A DNA stretch of 60,000 bases from Branchiostoma floridae (Eukaryota > Chordata > Leptocardii > Amphioxiformes > Branchiostomatidae). Shown one piece after another: positions 48,524 to 60,000 of this stretch. Position 1 is the first letter of the stretch; every line of letters starts with the position of its first letter. The notes beneath the pieces were generated by a model. It was given only the letters and a program-made list of their open reading frames with translations. It had not been told where the DNA came from and did not search any database. The stretch lies in the NCBI RefSeq assembly GCF_000003815.2, contig NC_049979.1, positions 12,130,766 through 12,190,765 on the forward strand, written 5' to 3'. Position numbers and translations under genes: made by a program.

Positions 48524-51455
48524 ATGGCGGAGGTTCAAAACTTAGTTTGGTTCCTCCGTCGTCAGTACAAGGATGCCGAGGAAACCATCGCGTTAACGGG
48601 ACGCCAAGAGGTACGTGTGCCTTCTTTATACTATGAGTTAAGGTCTGAAAGGAAAATTAAGCCCCACATGCGCCTTATATATGAGTTTCTGCACCTCAAA
48701 AGTTGACCTTACGATTGGCAAACGCGAACACAACGATCAAAAGGCAGGTTCGACGTTTTTGTCGCAGTTTGATTGTGATGTTCTAGACCATGCAACACTC
48801 TGTGATGTAGGAAAGGTTTGAAAAGGACACGTAAACACAGTGACGTGAGTAGTTATCGTTATTATGATCGTTTTTAACCTATATGTCCCTTGGGAGATGT
48901 GATCGTGTTTTTAGCACACGTGTGGGGAGTTGTTGAACTTTGTAGACAACTTTCATCGATCAACTGTGCGCGTCAGCAAATTCTGGGGAAAGTTGGTGTC
49001 GTTCACAGCAGTTCATAAGGGTAGAAGCTATGAAGCCGTGCACGCATGAGTTTGAATGACAGCTGCAGTACATGTCTGGTCCGTTACACGTCGTTTCGTG
49101 GTGATAATTTAGCCAGTGTGACACATGCGCACGGAAGCCCGTGTTATTATGCTGCGCCGTGGCGCGCGATTGGTCGGTGGTGCGTCCCTGGGGACAATAC
49201 AGCCGTCAGCTGATCTTTGTTTATGTGCTGATGCAAATGAGCCCCATTTCATCATCTGATCCAGGGTAGAACTAGATCGATCCAGGGACTGCGCTGGGCT
49301 GGCACTCAGCTGGCACAGAAGGTCGTGAAAATTTTCCCAAAGTAATATTGAACCGAGAGTTTTAGAGTTTTTAATCCCACCAACTTGTACTGAAAAGTGC
49401 CTGTTGCGAGCCTGAGCTGTGTTGGAACGGTTCCTCCCCCACAACTGGTCCGAGGAAGGGATTTTTTGGGGGACCAGCCTTGTGTTGTTGCTGGGCCAGA
49501 GGGAACATTCCAGCCCAGGTAAACAAAGATGGCCTTCAGCCTGCGGCAGCCCTGGCAAGGCACAACACCACTTGTTCCACACTTCTTCTCCACAATTCTA
49601 CATCTGCATTCACTTTTATACCTCTTAACTGTTTATTTGTGTACATTTCTGTGTGAATCCTCCCCTCCCTGGAGATATATTTTTTCCTGTTGCTGTGCCA
49701 TGATGTGTGGGAATTGTTGTGCTATCTCCCTGCTGTAGGTCTCGCTGGGAAGGGGCCTGGATGTGACTCACCGAACCATACCCAAAGACACACCCTTCGA
49801 TATGTTTAGTCGAAAACATGCTATTTTCAGGCCCGCGGTGGACGGGACCTGGACGGTGCAAGACAATAACGTAGGTATCATGGCGGCAGGCCTGATGTGT
49901 TTTTTTTGTGTGTGAATTATTCATGATGTACCCGACATTCTGTTGCTGCTCAGGGCAGAGGGTGTAATCTGCTGTGACATCACAACTGTGTAATCTGCTG
50001 CTCTCTTGGCAGCACCCAGATGGTGTATTTTGCACTCAAACAACTCGCCAGGCTACCAGAATGTTTTCTACCTGGTCCAACAAAAAATCTAAAAACAGAG
50101 AATGCTTTTCTTGATCTGTTTGCCCATTTATGTAAGGTAAGGCTTTGTTATTGAAGAGACCAGTGTAGGTCCTGTGACCCCAGAGTCCTCAAATTTCAAG
50201 GGGAGTGGCCAGAACTGGGTCGGCTATTTACATACCAAGTGAGCTGCATCCTGTTCCTCAACATTCCATATGGATTGCTTAAGAGAATATCTCGGGTATC
50301 CTGTGGCAATGTCTACATTTGGAACAGCACCAGAAATATCACTGGGATCATTTTACTTAACAGTTGTGGTGTGACATGCCTTAACATGCTAAAACATTCA
50401 CCAGTGGACATTTTATAGTTTTGAAACTTGTAATACATTTGTAGATATTTGCAACACACTTGCAAATTCGGGAAAGTGATGAAAAGTTAATGTTTCTTCA
50501 TGTGGTATGTGCTCTGTTTTATTGAATTGACTTAGCTTGGAATTGATGCGAGAGTCAGGACGAAGTGATGAAAATAAGGTGGAAAAAATCAATAAAAACA
50601 ACCTCCCATCTCCATTTATCTCTAGCCGGAAACCTGTAATCAAAGTGACGTTTCTTGCTTGGAGCTAATTGTTTCTGCTGGCTGCTTTCTTTGTACTCCA
50701 AGAATACAGTAGTTGGAAAATGGAACAATATGCCTTTATCGGCAAATAATCATGTTTGGCTCTTGTAAGTTCTATTAAATGTTTTTTAATTTATTTTACA
50801 TTGGAAAAAAAGGAGGTAAAATTACATGTAGTTGCCCATTCTATATCAATGTAAGCTGGGAAATGATCAGTCAATGAATAGATAGATTTTACGTTTGCTG
50901 TTGTTATATGGCCATATTACAAGGCCTGTACTTAAAATGTATTTTCCGTGGTCTTTCTTTTTCCAGACAATCAATGGCATATATATCAATGGTCATAGAC
51001 TGAAGCCAGGCATTCCATTTACGTTGAAGGAAGGCGATAATATCCAGCTGGGGCTTCCTCCCAGCAGAGACTCAGAACCGGAGTTTCTGTACAGAATAGT
51101 CAGGGATTACACCAGTAATATCTCAGGAAACAGAACAGACTCTGAACTCAAAAGTAAACGGAAGGAAACAGCAGAAAACGCTGATCCTCAGGGCAGTAGA
51201 CCGGGCCCTTCTCATCATAGACCTGTCGAGAGCTCCGGCCACAAAAGGAGAAGACTCGAGCAGCTCGATGAAGACTTGGCGCACAAACAGAGAATAGCCG
51301 AGCGCGAGAAACAGGCCGAGCAGAGGGTGAGAGATGCAGAGGCCCGGATTCAGAAAATGCAGTCGCTGATTGAGGAGAAGGAGTTAGCACAGACAGCGCT
51401 GCAGGACCAACTGAAGAAGAAAGAGCAGGAGATGCAGCAAGAGATGAGACAACAG
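48524..51455 (+). CDS. RNF8: RNF8-type FHA/RING E3 ubiquitin ligase, first three coding exons
   Basis: RNF8 binds phosphorylated MDC1 at DNA double-strand breaks through its FHA domain and starts ubiquitin signalling with its RING. Exons are 48524-48610, 49739-49870 and 50967-51455, all phase 0, giving 236 residues. The FHA domain spans about residues 8-105: VSLGRGLDVTH holds the phosphopeptide-binding arginine, MFSRKHAIF the SRxH motif, WTVQDNNTINGIYING the NG turn, and GDNIQLGLP the final strand; order and spacing match human RNF8. Next comes a basic, serine-rich linker (KSKRKE, KRRRLE) and the start of a long coiled coil (DEDLAHKQRI onward, Q/E/K-rich). The start at 48524 has an acceptable context (ACAATGG); an in-frame ATG at 48515 would add three residues. 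The RING is outside the window. CHFR also has FHA plus RING but matches less well. Confidence 0.85.
48611..50966 (+). other. introns 1 and 2 of the RNF8-type gene
   Basis: Intron 1 (48611-49738) and intron 2 (49871-50966) flank the main FHA exon. No recognisable coding sequence, RNA gene or element with clear ends is visible in either. Confidence 0.55.
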
Positions 51456-54062
51456 GTACTTGGGGTTGGAATGTGTTCTGCTGTGAGATCCCCAAGTAAA
51501 AGAAAAAAAAACCTACGTCACTGAGACAGGAATAGTTCCAGTTTATTCCAGGGCACTGTCCCAGAATGTGGGTCCCCTCATGAGCCTGGGGGCGCCGGCC
51601 TGATTGTGAGAGATTCCTTGGGTTGTTTTATACCCGAGTGAGTGAGGGTGGTGGGTATAATGTACAGTTATTGTTCTCGAGGAGGCATCGTCTAACACAC
51701 ATGCGCATGCATGTAGTTCCCAACACCAGCCCACCGCGAACAGCCCTGAGAGTGTGCCTGGTGAATGTTTCACCGCACACAGTTAACAGCTGTGATTGAG
51801 CCGTGTTGTCAACATTCCCGATGGTGGATAGTTACCTAACTGAGGTCTCTTGACTCCACACATCTTTGCGTCAAGATCTTTGATATTACAGTCAGCGTCC
51901 TTCAGACAGAGATCCCTCCAAACGCAACGTAGTGAAGGCAAGACGGCCTTCCTTCCACTGAGGCTAGGTTTTCCTGCCAAAACAAGGGGAATGCAGTCCC
52001 CACTACTGACAGAGAGAGAAATGAAAGAAAAAAGAAAGAACATACAACTTACAAGAATTCACACATTCTGTAAAGAATAAAGTGAAGCACCCATTGGAGT
52101 AAACTGACGCTTCTGGCAAACACAAACCGAATAAATGCAGTACATGTAGGTTGGTATCGGTCCAACATATATAGTCCCTTTGCCACTTCTGTACACACTT
52201 AAATATCGGTTGTCGCTGCTTTCTTCATTACCGTACTGGCAGCTGCTTGTATGTCGTACTAGAGCAGGCTGCTTGATAAGATCGTTGCAAGGAATAAGTA
52301 CCTGTCATTCATTTGTCATTTGTCTGATGGTAAAAAATTAGGCACTGCAGCTGGGCATTAAGAAGTATTTTCCATGCTCTACCAGAAAGTAACAAAACTA
52401 TAAGTCGTCATAGAGGAAAAAAGACAAAGGAAAATTGGGGAATGCACATCTGCAGGTCATGAAAACTTGTCAATACATTAAACCTAAGTTGAGGGCCTGT
52501 CTAAGAGTTTCATTATCAGTGTACTGTAAGTGTATCACTTGCCAAATGCTGACTCCATTTGTTTTGTCATGAACATTCAAAATTATTGTTTCTGAGAAGA
52601 AATTCTGGATAAGCCCTGCAGGTCAGGAGTATAATACGGTATTATAAGTGAAATGCCTACTAATAAAAACAGCAATCGTAGAGTCAACATGAGTAAAATC
52701 ACATTGCAAGGTATACGTATGTATATGAGGTGTATCCGCGTTCGTGGTCTGTGTTGCCTGTATTCATTATTTTATTCCAACCTGAATATAGGTTGTAGAT
52801 AAACAGAATCTGGTCTTGTGAGGTCTCTAGGTGTATATAACTGCAGCTTGCCACTCCTCTGTAGTCAAGACTCGAGGTCAGATTTCAACCCTCCCTCTTC
52901 TTTTTGTATTTAGACTCATCTGAAATATGCCTTCTTGATGCTACTTGATGTGGGCCCTAAGAAGTGGTCTAAGTTAAAGCTTTCCCCACTCTGCACTACA
53001 CTTCATCTTCATTGTCTGCAGTTAGCTACAGTATTAGAGATACAACATCAAAAATGCTTTGCATCAAGTCAACATTAATGTATCTAGTTGATCATCTTAT
53101 ACATAAATTAAATGAAGGAGATCCCACATGGTAGAACTTGGTCACCAGTAATTCTATTATCATAGATTTTTTTCCTGGCACGGATCAGATTAAGATTAGA
53201 GGCATAAATTGTATTTCGTAAAAATGATAGCAGCTGTTATGAGCATTGAAGTTTGAATATTTTGCTGTCTGATCAAAGGCATAGAAAATGGTAGGAAAGG
53301 GGGCATCAATTTGGCAATACAGTGTATTCCAAAGTTAAACAACGTGAAAACAGCTCAAATGACAGAGGGTACTTCAGGAAATATGAACAAAGGTATAGGT
53401 GTTTGAGTCCAAGTTGTGCTTTTGTTGGCATGCCATATACACTTTCTTGCATTGATCTGATCCTTAAGTCACCTTGAAGACTCAAGAAGGGAGGTATGGT
53501 AATTTCTATTTAATCTACATGCTCCTTTGCTAGCTTGGTTCATTTCATATATTGCTATAAGTCAGTGTTTACTCAGTGGTTCTTTTCATATATTGCTATA
53601 ACCTGTGCCCTTTAAATGTTGTATGTGGCATGTTAAACTGTCGGCATAAAAGGCTTCTGCTCAATGTGACCTGGTCCTATGAGACATTAAGCATTTTCAA
53701 TGAGCTTTGAATTCTTTTTATACTCTAATGGGTTGGTCACTGGTCTTTGAAGGTTGCAACATCAGGATATATTTGTGCACTCAAACAAGAAAATCATGCC
53801 CCTATTTTGTCTCTCCCTGCTTTTATAGCCTTTTTGCATTAAACGTTTAATTCTTATTGGTTACGGGGTTAGGTAGCAGCAAGAAGGTTAAAACTAAAAT
53901 GGAGCTGTGCTTAGTTGGTCTGTGCTTTGCAGAAAAAAATTGTCAATAATCTGCTCATCTCAAGCCAGCCATAGCTCATCCATCCTAATCGAAGGCTTGG
54001 TCAGTTCCCAGGGGTTGAGTCACCTTGAGTAGAGGTCATATCCTAAAAATGAAGGTGATGCT

Positions 54063-55093
54063 TAATCTCCAAGCAGATCTTGCTGTGGCAAATGGGAAGG
54101 AGTTTAGCCGGCAGAGGAGTTATTGGCCACAGCGAAGATCTGCTGCAGAACGCACCGGTCAAAGGCACTGGGAGGAGCGACCTTTTCAGAAACGTGTTTC
54201 TGCTCCTCCTAGTATCCACTTACCTCCAACGTACAAATTGGCTAAATTTGGCCAGGATTATCGTTTTACAACCCTTCCGAGCCAGTATCTGGGACAAACG
54301 CGGCGAGCCGCGCCAGTTCACAGCGGGGGCTTCCCCCCGAAACCGCTGGAGCAGACTGCATCACAGCGCACCAAGACAACGTATCGACATATGCAATTAT
54401 CAGTTGTACACAAATAACAAGTTATTATCTAGTTGTTACTTGTATATATTTTGCAATAAAAGCTGCGCTAAACACTTCCTGTATCATTTTTTCATGTCTG
54501 CAACTTCAAATCTTTACCGATCATATACGCTTGGATTCGGTTCAAAGACCCACGCTCGTCACATTTGACGGACAGACATCGGCGTGTAAAAACGTAGACA
54601 GAACTTGAAATTTTGGAAAGGTATCCACATAATCAGCACGTGCATTTTCAGCAAAGCCGATTTGAATTATTTCTAATGGCGTCCGGTGCATTCTCAGGCA
54701 AACAAACGGGCGCCGTGGCTTCATGAAACGTTGGGGGAAATCGACGTCAGCGCCCCCCTCCCCACTGCACTTGCGTCCTGTCGCATCGTGTTGACGCGTT
54801 TTGCTGTTGTTTTCCTCCAGTACGTAGTAAGTTATTGATGCGTTATTGACACCAAAGAAGCAAAGAAATCCCCAGATGTCACAGAAAACACAATGAACTC
54901 TTACAGCCGACCCGTGACGGGATCCCTGGCCCCGCACGCCCGGGGCAATTCGCACCTTCTTCCTAACGCAGTTTAATTGCCTGATAATTGCCTTTGATCG
55001 GTGCGTTCTGCAGCAGATCTTCGCTGTGGCCAATAACTCCTCTGCCGGCTAAACTCCTTCCCATTTGCCACAGCAAGATCTGCTTGGAGATTA
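54063..55093. mobile_element. 1031-bp transposon with 105-bp inverted ends and 9-bp target duplication
   Basis: The ends 54063-54167 and 54989-55093 are inverted copies with about one mismatch in 105 bp, beginning TAATCTCCAAGCAGATCTTG. The direct repeat GGTGATGCT flanks both sides exactly (54054-54062 and 55094-55102). Long inverted ends with a 9-bp duplication point to the Mutator-like (MULE) group. Each end is itself a small foldback (GCAGATCTTGCTGTGGC against GCCACAGCGAAGATCTGC). The interior has frames of up to 163 codons on either strand but nothing like a transposase, so it is non-autonomous. It lies in the large RNF8 intron. The near-identical ends suggest a young copy. Confidence 0.88.
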
Positions 55094-58000
55094 GGTGATG
55101 CTGACCTGTAACCCCAAGATCGAATGTGGAGTCATCACTCAGTGTTTACACATTGTTGGACAACAAAGTGTGGGTGACTAGGTGATGATTATAAGTCTTT
55201 TTTCATTTCCAAATCAAAAATTGCATTTCAAGGGAAGTCTACTTTCCAAAATGTTATATTTCAAGATATCTTGAGCTTGTATTGTTTTTCCAGCCTGAGA
55301 GCATTCATTTTCAAATCATTGAATTCAAGGGAACTCTTATTTTGAAAATTTTGTACTTCCAGGGAGCTCTCATTTTTTTAAAAATGTGTACTTCAAGTTT
55401 AAGGGAGCTCTAGTTTTTGCAAAGTTGCATTTCAACGAAGCTCTCATTTTCTAAACGTAGTTTAAAGAAATCTATCCGATTGGAGACATGATCTATATTA
55501 TCATAGAGACCTTCAATTGCAAGCATGATTTAAACTACATGCATGAAGCGTGCATGCTTGAAGGGTTCTCTGTTGCTGCATTGCAGTACTATTAGATCAC
55601 CTGTTAGATTAATGACAACAAGCATCATAAAATATTGGTGACAATATGTACGAAAACAACAGAGAAGACATAGAAGAAGGCATAGGTTGATAGGCACTTG
55701 TTTGGATTGAATAATGAAAGGATGCTGAAAAATGCCTTGTCAAGTGTTTGAAAAATTGGCTGGGAACCAAAAATCAGCTGACATGTCCATAATAGGCTTG
55801 TCTAGGCAAATTTAATCTCTCCAGGGAAGGTGGTGACATCAGGAACAGTACATCTGTCTGTCAGTCATTGGGTTGGAAAAGATTTAATCACACACATACT
55901 GTCTATTCTGCATTAGAGACAAAGAGAATACAGTCAAAACAGTCAAGAAGTCCATGCAACTAATGACCATGGTCTATATGGCCTGGTGGTCACTTTCACT
56001 CAGGATTCTTAATGATTTTGCCAATGATATAAAGTGTCTATGCCTGGACCACTTGTACAGGTTTAACTGTAATTGACGGTATAGGCTGTGCAGTGGGAGA
56101 GGGATCTATTTGGCTTGGGTGATATTGCCAATTCCACACAAGAGAATTATTACATCCAACATGCTTGCAGGGCACAATACAGTAGGTATGGGTCATTCCT
56201 AACTGCATAATGACTCTGACTCTGAGTGGGAATTGGTGACACCAAATCAATAGCTCAGATGGATTGTAGTATCATCGTACTCTATTCTCTTGGAGTACAG
56301 TCACTGTGGCCATGATAAATCTACATGGGATTTAGATTTCATCATTCCTCAGCCATGACAATCAAGATGGCTGCTCCCCTCAAACATCTTTTCTTCCCAA
56401 ATTGCAACAGGGATGATGACATCTGTATTGATGTACAGGTAATGAGTACCTAAGTAGCCTAGAAGCTTTCCTTCCAACACATCTGAACAGTCACCACACA
56501 AGTGAGTAGCACTGTCAAATGGATTATATTGGTCTCAAGGGTAGAGTCAGCTTGTGACCAGAATTATTATTTACTCTTTTGACTTTGTTCTTGACATTGA
56601 ACAGTCAAGTACTGATTATTGAACATAATTTTAGTCCAGGGCCCTCATAGACTGCACATAAATTCCTGTAGATATGGATCACAAGTCTAGAACAGCTTCA
56701 GATTGCAGTTCAAATTTAGATATGTTTTCCATGCCTAATTTGAGAGATCCAAAACAGGTGCTCAGGCTTCATTTCCATTTGTTGTAAAGCAGTAAAGGAA
56801 TTGTCAGAGACTGTCTGAAATACAATTCATAAACTATATCCTTGCCCCAAGCACAGCAGTATTTGCATTAAGTGTCTTATAACATGGTAGAGCCATTAAA
56901 CCATATCACAACATTTCTGAAAGTCAGCATAATTTAATCATTAAGAAATATGGCTCTTGCTATTTTCCAAAAATGTTGTAATGTATATATGCAAGCTGTA
57001 CATCTTGTGAAGTACTCAAAGACAGAATGTTGGCTTGCTGGGGTAAGTAACCAACTACCAACTGTAAGTCCCATTGGTCATAAAGGTTGTAGAATGCTTT
57101 GCTGATACTTAAAGCATATTTTGTTGAGCACCAGTCTACTTTGTGACAGTTGAGACAGATCACAGAAGCTCTGAAAAGGTACTGAAGTTTGTTTACAGAT
57201 TGAACAGACTCCAGTCTGTCTTTTTGAGGCAGGAAATGGCTTAAACTTTAAAGGGGGAGGGAAGAATTAGCTGACAACAGCAGCTGTGAAAAGAAACTCT
57301 GAAAAAGGGTAGGACAATCCCAACTGCTGTAACTGTAAACAGGACCCTGTACTAAGTATAATTCTGAACTTGCTGCTTTATGTAGATTTCGAAACATTAA
57401 TACAGTGGTCTTATTTTGTAGTGGCTGTTCCAATGCAAAGCATCACCCCAAATTTGCATTTCCAATGTAATACAGATATGTCTCAAATGTGAACTAAAAA
57501 CACCTTTTCCCTCCTACCACAAGGTAAAACCATTCTGACAATGAATGAATTAACAGTAATCAAACCAATGTCAGGGTTCTGAAGGTCAGTGGGACTTGAT
57601 TTGACTCACAATCAGATTCATCATTGGGATAATCCAGCAGTGTATAGTCGTGTATAGTCTGCATGGTTGAGGATAAACAAACCTGGGCCCTCTCAGGATT
57701 GACCTTGAGTGAACACTCCTGCTGGGCCGGGCTTGTTTTTCCAAATCCTAATAAAAGAGGGCTGCAAATACCCAAGGTCACAATCACCAGTTCCAGTCCT
57801 TTGTGACCCCCTTTTGGGGTTAAATGTTTCCCAATCTCCCTCACCCATGTCACTTCATTTCCTTGGTTGTCAGACAGTCTTAAGTAAAATTTGGCAAGAG
57901 TTTGAGGTGAAAACATTTGACTCTGACCTTAGTTAGTCACTAACTGATACTGTATGCACTGAGTGAGGATAATGTTTGCCCTTCATTCGGTATACTATAG

Positions 58001-58356
58001 ATTTGATAGATGAACACACACCTCTCCTTTGTGATGATTTAACAAAGTTGTGTGGCCCTAGGGCTATATGAAATGAAGATGGTTGCCACCTTATGCACCA
58101 TTTGGTGCAGGAAGGTCTTAACTTTCAAACTAGCAGATGTCTTCTTCAGACTCTGTTTACATGTTGATCTTCCAGTTCACCAGTACTTTAAAATCCACAA
58201 ACCAACAAATTTATTTATTTTTTTATCCTTAAATATCGCTCATGAGGCAATATGAAAAAAAAATCATGACCATATATTTTCATCATATTGAATTTGAATT
58301 GTTATTTGAACAAGATGGCTATGAAAAGTTAGCATTAATACAGCAACAGTCTATCT

Positions 58357-58450
58357 AGCCTGGATACCACACCCAAGCCTGATCTCAAAAATATCTATCG
58401 TGCACAATAGATATTTTTGAGATCGGGCTGGAGTGTAGTAACCAGGCTAT
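58357..58450. mobile_element. 94-bp hairpin MITE
   Basis: The core GATCTCAAAAATATCTAT and its reverse complement ATAGATATTTTTGAGATC flank a short centre (CGTGCACA); the outer ends AGCCTGGATAC and GTAACCAGGCT pair imperfectly. AGTCTATCT lies on both sides (58348-58356, 58451-58459), a 9-bp target duplication. It is related in sequence to 17467-17552. Confidence 0.82.
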
Positions 58451-60000
58451 AGTCTATCTGACTGTGTCGCAGTGTTTGCTATGAATGGCTGGAGAAGGCA
58501 GATGTTTTTTCTCTACTGTATTTGATCAGCAGCTGTTATGTGGGGACTAATCTCATGATCTATAAGCAGTCTCTACAGATTGGCTGGGGTCTGATTTATC
58601 ATAACCAGGAAATGAGTTTTCTCTCTCCCATTATCGCAGGCAGATAAATTATTGTTTTCCAAGGCCACGCCAGTATATATCATTTATTGTATTTTTCACT
58701 GTTCTTTGACAAAATTTTATCAAGAAGACATCATGAAAACAGAGCAGTTTGGATATGTCAGTATTTACTCAATAACAGTGTGTAATACCATAACCAAAGT
58801 ACAGCAGATATTCCCCTCTGGTGTCACACTTTGTTTTGTATACTAATCTTTCAGTTCAGCTTAATTTTTTTGTGAAAATCCGAGAACCACCAAATTAGAT
58901 TTGTGTAGCCCAAACATGCTGAAACCTGAAGATTTCATTATTGTAGGTGTCCTGTGTGCCAACTATACTTCTGCCATGTCTGCAGCAGACACAAAATGTT
59001 GTTGTGGACATGACCAGAGACAAGCTCCATTATTTTTCTATTACTTCCAGCAGTTTGCTGCCTTATTTGATTTCAGACTCTGTGCAGGCTCTATTACACG
59101 TAGGAGGCCTCCATTATGCCTATACTAGATTCTCCTCTACCAGTGCTACTGTTAAGCGGTCATGGGCAGTTTCTGTCTTTTCTGAGGAGTCTAAAGTACT
59201 GTCGGCCACAAAAATGAACGACGCCCTGACAGTGTATTGATTTCTGTCAGTTTCTATTTTGACAGAAAGTTAACATACGTGCACATTCTGATTAGCTAGA
59301 GATGGTTACTAATGTATGCTAATGCGTAGCTAAATTTTTGTTCGAATCTTTTTCTAGTTTGCAAAAGTACAAGTTGTTTAATTTCTGCCTGCAAATTGAA
59401 TTTATTTCTGCATGTACCAGACATTTGGAGTCCAAAGTCTGTCAGCAATGGTGCAAGAAGTAATATTAGTCTGTAGCTATCAGATTGAATATACATGGAC
59501 AGGAAACCCAGCCACAACACAACCACAAATTAGCTTGGCAGCAAGCATTGAAAGTCACCAGATTTATTTTCCTTTGAATACAGGCACTTCAGTGTTTAAA
59601 TGTGGAAATATCAAATAAAGTGTGACAGGCCATTGCAATTCATTTTCTTGGTTCCCAGATTCAAGCTTGATTTTCTTTTCTGAAAACATCACTTTAATTT
59701 GAAATATGAACCAACCCCAAAATATTCTTAATTTGAAGAACGTCTGTGTTTCTCTAGTTGTTACAGTTAGTGCAAAGATCGATACATTAAAAGATCAAAA
59801 TCCATCGTTTGAAGCAATCAGCCTGGTGTGCAGGCTCTGTTATGGTGATGTCAAAGTAGCATTCTGGCAGTCTTTTGCAGGATACCTAATTGTTGTTTAT
59901 TCTTATTCCACAGAACACTCTTGTACTTTCCTGCAAAAAATCCATCAACAAAGAAAGCAGACTGTAGTTGCTATATAACAACTCCATCAAACTGGCACGT

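Larger units (their letters stand above)
51456..60000 (+). other. probable large intron of the RNF8-type gene
   Basis: The coding exon ends at 51455 with a good donor (CAG then GTACTTGG). No reading frame after it resembles RNF8 coiled-coil or RING sequence, so the next exon is probably beyond the right edge, or too short to see. The interval holds the 1031-bp transposon (54063-55093), a hairpin element (58357-58450) and a partial CAGGTTTAACTGTA repeat near 56057; the rest is unremarkable AT-rich DNA. Confidence 0.55.

Noticed and set aside
51456-51524. Read-through of the RNF8 exon 3 frame to a stop at 51524
   Set aside because: A good donor site at 51455/51456 interrupts a coiled coil, and the extra residues have no likeness to RNF8. 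An intron-retained form is possible but unsupported.
54542-55033. Minus-strand open frame of 163 codons
   Set aside because: It lies inside the 1031-bp transposon and partly in its inverted end, and resembles no protein I know. Not called as a gene.
1-60000. CRISPR array, operon or bacterial-type system
   Set aside because: All clear genes are spliced animal genes with GT-AG introns. No regularly spaced repeats of CRISPR size were found.

Overview
The window is animal nuclear DNA. It holds five intron-rich protein genes with vertebrate-type architecture, all spliced with GT-AG introns, embedded in repeat-rich introns. The gene set, roughly one-to-one relationship to human genes, gene density and abundant small foldback elements with ends like TCTCCAAGCAG suggest an invertebrate chordate, most likely a lancelet (Branchiostoma). 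The species call is inference. Two N gaps (18761-18886, 20156-20255) show a draft assembly.

Layout, left to right. (1) 74-4704, plus: the 3' half of POLR1C, the subunit shared by RNA polymerases I and III. (2) 8605-35040, minus: PTK7, a cell-surface pseudokinase of Wnt/planar cell polarity signalling, in 17 coding exons: signal peptide, seven Ig domains, one membrane segment, kinase-like domain. One exon runs into an N gap. (3) 36921-39767, plus: CHP1, a myristoylated EF-hand protein, complete in 7 exons. (4) 41084-47313, minus: HPS3, a BLOC-2 subunit, complete in 8 exons. (5) From 48524, plus: the first three coding exons of an RNF8-type E3 ligase (FHA domain and start of the coiled coil). 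Its RING exons lie beyond the right edge; 51456-60000 looks like intron.

Gene orientation alternates: POLR1C/PTK7 convergent, PTK7/CHP1 divergent, CHP1/HPS3 convergent, HPS3/RNF8 divergent. Convergent pairs have poly(A) signals on both strands close together; divergent pairs share 1.2-1.9 kb upstream regions. The genes act in unrelated pathways (transcription, cell polarity, Na+/H+ exchange and trafficking, lysosome-related organelles, DNA damage), so this is a chromosomal neighbourhood, not an operon. POLR1C and PTK7, and more distantly RNF8, are also neighbours on human chromosome 6p21, so part of the linkage may be ancestral.

Mobile DNA: a 1031-bp element with 105-bp near-identical ends and a perfect 9-bp target duplication (54063-55093); a related 135-bp MITE (23680-23814) and fragments; an 842-bp PIF/Harbinger-like element with a Myb/SANT-like remnant (22011-22852); a 5S rRNA-derived SINE (about 47642-47900) and a tail of the same family near 36106-36180; and several foldback elements. 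I found no CRISPR array, tRNA gene or clear novel gene system. The most notable points are the foldback-within-foldback structure of the 1031-bp element, the 5S-derived SINE, the duplicated splice junction in PTK7 and the intact glycine loop of the PTK7 pseudokinase.
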